Source of the DNA: Candidatus Bipolaricaulota bacterium
GTDB lineage: Bacteria > Bipolaricaulota > Bipolaricaulia > M55B111
Reading direction: 5' to 3'
Assembly (NCBI GenBank): GCA_018334615.1
Contig: JAGXLP010000050.1
Location: forward strand, 1 to 8,368
DNA: 8,368 bases
Shown here in pieces: positions 6,137 through 8,368 of the stretch. The notes beneath the pieces are model-generated. The model was not told the origin of the DNA and did not search any database. It saw nothing but the letters and a program-made list of their open reading frames with translations. Position 1 is the stretch's first letter. Every line of letters begins with the position of its first letter. The position numbers and the translations under genes were made by a program.

Positions 6137-7309
6137 TTAAACTTTTTTCCTTTCCCGAAGTTGAAAAACCAAATATCCGATCAATGCTAGACACACGGCC
6201 GCCGCGGCAGTATAAAACGTATATGATATTCCAGCCACGTCTTTTATCCAGCCACCAAGCAACGGGCCTGCAAGCAAACCCGGCCTCCAGGCCAACATGC
6301 GAAAGGAAAAAGAAGTTGCCGGACCTGTATCTATCCCCTGATCCGCAAATATCCCCCAGCTTGCAGGAACGCGGATCGAGTCGCCAAGGCCAAAAATTGC
6401 TCCAACAATAAGTAGACCCCAGAAAGAAGTCTGAAATGGAAGCATAAATGCCGCTACGATAAAAAGTATTCCACCGGTAATCACGGGAAGGGTCCGGCCA
6501 ACCCGATCGGATAACTTGCCCGCAGGTCCCTGCCCCAGGGCAAACATGACGTATCTTGCCGCAACGACAGCACCCAGCTGGCCCTCGGACAAACCAATCA
6601 CGGCGTAGGCGTAAACTGGAATAAACACGATGACGATCGACTTGGCAAAGGCAAAAAAGAGCTCAAAACCCATTTGAATCCGAAATTGGATTCCAGAGAA
6701 AAGCTCCGAAAGGTGCAGACCACCACCCGCTCTGTCCTTCCTGCTTTCTCTCGACTCGGGAGGGACCAAAAGAAAGATAAAAACAAAGCTTAACGCGTAC
6801 AGGGAGGCAAGGAACATATAGGGTACTCCAAAGCCGAACCTGGCCACAAGAAATCCACCGGCCAGTGCACCAATTGTCTGACCAACAGCCCTGAGAGAAT
6901 TGTAGGTTCCCAAATTCCTTCCCCTGTTCTCCTTCCGGCTTCTTATAGTGATAAACGAAAGCCCTATTGAAGTAGTTAAAGCGATAGCCGTCCCCTGAAG
7001 AAGGCGTGCACCAACTAAGCTAGAAAAACCGGAAACTCTCCAAAATAAAAGATACGTGGGTATTCCCAGCAATAAACCGGCGATCAAAAGGGTTTTCCTG
7101 TGCCCGAGATCCGCGTATCGACCTATAGGGTAGAGAATTATTAGCTGAGTGAGTGAGTAAGCCATCCCCACAAGTCCCACCTGAACCCCGCTTAAGCTAA
7201 ACAGATCCGAGTATATTCCGATAAAGGTGGAAACCATGGCAACGCCAAGGCCGCTCGAAAACCGGGCTGTAGCTAGAGAGAAAAACTGTCTTTTGTTGAT
7301 AGTTATCAC
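6137..7309 (-). CDS. Major facilitator superfamily transporter (12 helices)
   Basis: This 390-residue protein is a typical 12-helix MFS carrier, most like the drug/small-molecule exporter-type families. The MFS motif A between helices 2 and 3 is seen as PIGRYADLGHRK (61-72). Its pseudo-repeat between helices 8 and 9 is PAGKLSDRVGRT (262-273), which shows the two six-helix halves. A charged loop at about 183-200 is the central cytoplasmic linker. ARLLQGTAIALTTS (101-114) resembles the helix 4 region of exporters. The start is a GTG at 7309: upstream in the same frame there is no ATG/GTG/TTG before a TAA at 7342-7340. The Shine-Dalgarno match is weak, which would suit a leaderless or near-leaderless mRNA. 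It is transcribed in the same direction as the MrfB-MrfA pair, which begins 117 bases downstream. The substrate and direction of transport are not shown by the sequence. Confidence 0.9.
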   Translation of the reverse strand: MITINKRQFFSLATARFSSGLGVAMVSTFIGIYSDLFSLSGVQVGLVGMAYSLTQLIILYPIGRYADLGHRKTLLIAGLLLGIPTYLLFWRVSGFSSLVGARLLQGTAIALTTSIGLSFITIRSRKENRGRNLGTYNSLRAVGQTIGALAGGFLVARFGFGVPYMFLASLYALSFVFIFLLVPPESRESRKDRAGGGLHLSELFSGIQFRIQMGFELFFAFAKSIVIVFIPVYAYAVIGLSEGQLGAVVAARYVMFALGQGPAGKLSDRVGRTLPVITGGILFIVAAFMLPFQTSFWGLLIVGAIFGLGDSIRVPASWGIFADQGIDTGPATSFSFRMLAWRPGLLAGPLLGGWIKDVAGISYTFYTAAAAVCLALIGYLVFQLRERKKV

Positions 7310-7338
7310 GCTCAGTAGTATTTGTAAATGATTGTCGT

Positions 7339-7346
7339 ATTATACT
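7339..7346 (-). promoter_or_regulatory. Candidate promoter of the MFS gene (TATA box or -10 hexamer)
   Basis: On the minus strand the sequence AGTATAAT ends at 7339. It can be read two ways. As an archaeal TATA box centred 33 bases before the GTG start, it predicts a leader of only about seven bases. As a bacterial -10 element it is a perfect TATAAT, with TTGAGG (7369-7364) as a partial -35 at a long 19-base spacing. The weak Shine-Dalgarno site favours the first reading slightly. Confidence 0.4.
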
Positions 7347-7403
7347 ATCATCTTTCAGTAAGTCCTCAACCCCGGTTGACAAAATCGGAGGACAAAGGAC
7401 AGG

Positions 7404-7412
7404 CTATATAAA
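7404..7412 (+). promoter_or_regulatory. Candidate promoter core of the flavodoxin gene
   Basis: CTATATAAA is a near-ideal TATA-box string 25 to 33 bases upstream of the ATG at 7437. Its geometry is awkward for archaea, because a start site 26 bases downstream would fall within or after the GGAGG site (7427-7431). As a bacterial -10 it would leave a 20-base leader, but the only good -35 (TTGACA, 7376-7381) is 23 bases away, too far. The box is probably functional; its mode is unresolved. Confidence 0.35.
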
Positions 7413-7436
7413 ATTCTACGTATTTCGGAGGTATAT

Positions 7437-7919
7437 ATGATAAATATTGGAGTAGTCTACCACTCAAAGACGGGAAATACGAAGAAAATGGCGGAAGAGG
7501 TCCTGAAGGGAGTAAAGGAGTCAGGAGAAGAGGTAAACGCCGTACTGAAATCGGTTGACGAAACGGATAAGGAAGATTTGCTGGACTGGGACGGTATAAT
7601 AGTGGGTTCTCCCACCTACTACGGGCTACCGGCGGCATCCATTAAGGATTTATTCGACCGTTCCGTCGAGTATCACGGCCAGCTGGAAGGCAAAGTTGGC
7701 GGCGCATTTACCTCCGCTGCCAATAGAGGTGGCGGTAACGAGACAAACATAATTGCGATCATAGAAATGATGCTCATCCACGGAATGATAGTTAAGGGCA
7801 CTTCGAAAAAGGATCATTACGGTCCCGTCGCCATCGGTAAACCGGACGATCGGGCGCTGGAACAGTCCAGAAAATTGGGCAAAAGGGTAACTCGACTTTG
7901 TAAAGAATTGGGCAGGTAA
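7437..7919 (+). CDS. Flavodoxin/WrbA-like FMN-binding protein
   Basis: This 160-residue cytoplasmic protein has the flavodoxin-like fold. The FMN phosphate-binding loop is HSKTGNTKKMAE (9-20). The GSPTYYGLPAASIKDLFDR stretch (57-75) and FTSAANRGGGNET (91-103) are the loops that contact the isoalloxazine ring. The HYGPVAIGKPDDRALEQSRK region (127-146) is typical of NAD(P)H:quinone oxidoreductase (WrbA)-like and related flavodoxin-family proteins. The sequence suggests one- or two-electron transfer through FMN, but neither partner nor substrate is visible. The ATG has a strong GGAGG site (7427-7431) with five-base spacing, the same arrangement as the Mrp gene. It is divergent from the MFS gene (127-base spacer) and convergent with the beta-propeller gene, 18 bases away. 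Confidence 0.9.
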   Translation: MINIGVVYHSKTGNTKKMAEEVLKGVKESGEEVNAVLKSVDETDKEDLLDWDGIIVGSPTYYGLPAASIKDLFDRSVEYHGQLEGKVGGAFTSAANRGGGNETNIIAIIEMMLIHGMIVKGTSKKDHYGPVAIGKPDDRALEQSRKLGKRVTRLCKELGR

Positions 7920-7933
7920 GAAACTACGGAATA

Positions 7934-7955
7934 GGGGTTAATGATTTTTAACCCT
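7934..7955. terminator. Hairpin at the convergent gene ends
   Basis: GGGTTAA (7935-7941) and TTAACCC (7948-7954) pair perfectly around a six-base loop, with one further G:T pair outside. The hairpin begins 15 bases after the flavodoxin stop and includes the TAA stop of the opposing beta-propeller gene. It could terminate transcripts from both sides. Neither strand has a clear T-run after the stem, so it is not a classical intrinsic terminator. Confidence 0.35.
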
Positions 7956-8368
7956 TGAGGTATGCTTGCTATCCTTTCTGAACATTGGCCAGGGAGAATC
8001 GGTCGGTCCGGGAGACGGGGTATTTATCGCGTAAAGATTGCTATCCGCCGAACCTACGTATACCGTACCGTCACTACCGATTACGGGTGAGGAATCTATC
8101 CAGCCTTCGGTGGAAAAAGACCACTGAAGCGATCCATCCGAGTTTATAGCGTAAACCCGATTATCATAGGAACCCACGAATACCGTTCCATCTTCCGCTA
8201 TCGCCGGGGAGGAATCCACGTAGTCCCACCAGCCACCCCCAGTCTCGTAGCGCCATTTCAGGTTTCCGTTCGCGTCAATCGCGTAGAGGTTGTTATCCTC
8301 GGAACCCACGTATAACCCGCCATCCCTCGCAATCGCCGGGGATGAGTAAACCTCTCCACCCGTTTCGT
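7938..8368 (-). CDS. PQQ-like beta-propeller repeat protein, C-terminal part (runs off right edge)
   Basis: The reading frame is open from the right edge to a TAA at 7940-7938, showing the last 142 residues of a larger protein; the GTG at 8309 is an internal valine codon, not a start. Three PQQ-like blades are visible, each beginning SSPxI and containing a DGxxxVGSxDxxxYAI core: SSP at residues 8, 52 and 92 of the visible part, giving repeat lengths of 44 and 40. The extra residues of the first blade are a glycine/tryptophan insert (GGGWWDY, 43-49). The protein ends with DSPWPMFRKDSKHTSR (123-138), a motif common in these propellers beside the blades. Such proteins are usually secreted or cell-surface and may bind ligands or other proteins; most lack PQQ. 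The N-terminus, where a signal peptide would be, is outside the window. Confidence 0.88.
   Translation of the reverse strand, partial: ETGGEVYSSPAIARDGGLYVGSEDNNLYAIDANGNLKWRYETGGGWWDYVDSSPAIAEDGTVFVGSYDNRVYAINSDGSLQWSFSTEGWIDSSPVIGSDGTVYVGSADSNLYAINTPSPGPTDSPWPMFRKDSKHTSRVKNH

Noticed and set aside
8307..8309. GTG codon as a possible start of the beta-propeller gene
   Set aside because: The frame stays open to the right edge and the upstream codons encode another blade (SSPAIARDGG...), so this is an internal valine in a partial gene.
1..8368. CRISPR arrays, tRNA or rRNA genes, insertion sequences, phage or toxin-antitoxin genes
   Set aside because: No regularly spaced direct repeats, no clover-leaf-like or conserved rRNA segments, and no transposase, integrase or toxin-like proteins were seen.

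Overview
The window looks like ordinary chromosome of an uncultured prokaryote, more likely an archaeon than a bacterium. The archaeal lean rests on four things: a DUF2270 membrane protein (a family first defined on archaeal proteins), TATA-like A/T boxes placed upstream of some start codons, purine-rich GGAGGT-type Shine-Dalgarno sites, and frequent GTG/TTG starts. It is not proven: one promoter (before the MFS gene) also contains a perfect bacterial TATAAT hexamer, and most of the protein families occur in both domains. I see no rRNA, tRNA, CRISPR array, insertion sequence or phage gene.

Left part (1-1867): the first nine codons of a minus-strand gene resembling DUF5320 proteins leave the left edge. 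A 214-base divergent spacer with a strong GC-rich hairpin separates it from a plus-strand DUF2270 four-helix membrane protein. This is followed by a Mrp/NBP35-type P-loop ATPase, a probable iron-sulfur cluster carrier. DUF5320 proteins and Mrp-type ATPases are often neighbours in genomes, so this end probably touches a metal-cofactor or Fe-S handling locus.

Middle (1947-7309): a plus-strand class I SAM methyltransferase starting with TTG converges on a minus-strand group. Read in transcription order that group is a 12-helix MFS transporter, a DEDDh exonuclease of the MrfB/YprB type, and a superfamily 2 helicase of the MrfA/YprA type with a C-terminal DUF1998/MZB zinc domain. The nuclease and helicase genes overlap by 14 bases and are almost surely co-translated. 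In Bacillus subtilis the equivalent pair repairs mitomycin-type DNA damage. Here the gene order is reversed, and the nuclease carries an N-terminal helix-hairpin-helix-like segment instead of the C-terminal TPR extension. This is the most interesting part of the window.

Right part (7437-8368): a flavodoxin-family FMN protein on the plus strand, divergent from the MFS gene, converges with the 3' end of a minus-strand PQQ-like beta-propeller gene that runs off the right edge. A small hairpin sits at that convergent junction.

No wholly unknown multi-gene system is evident. The best candidate for new biology is the reversed, HhH-bearing MrfB-MrfA pair, with a possible link to the exporter upstream of it.
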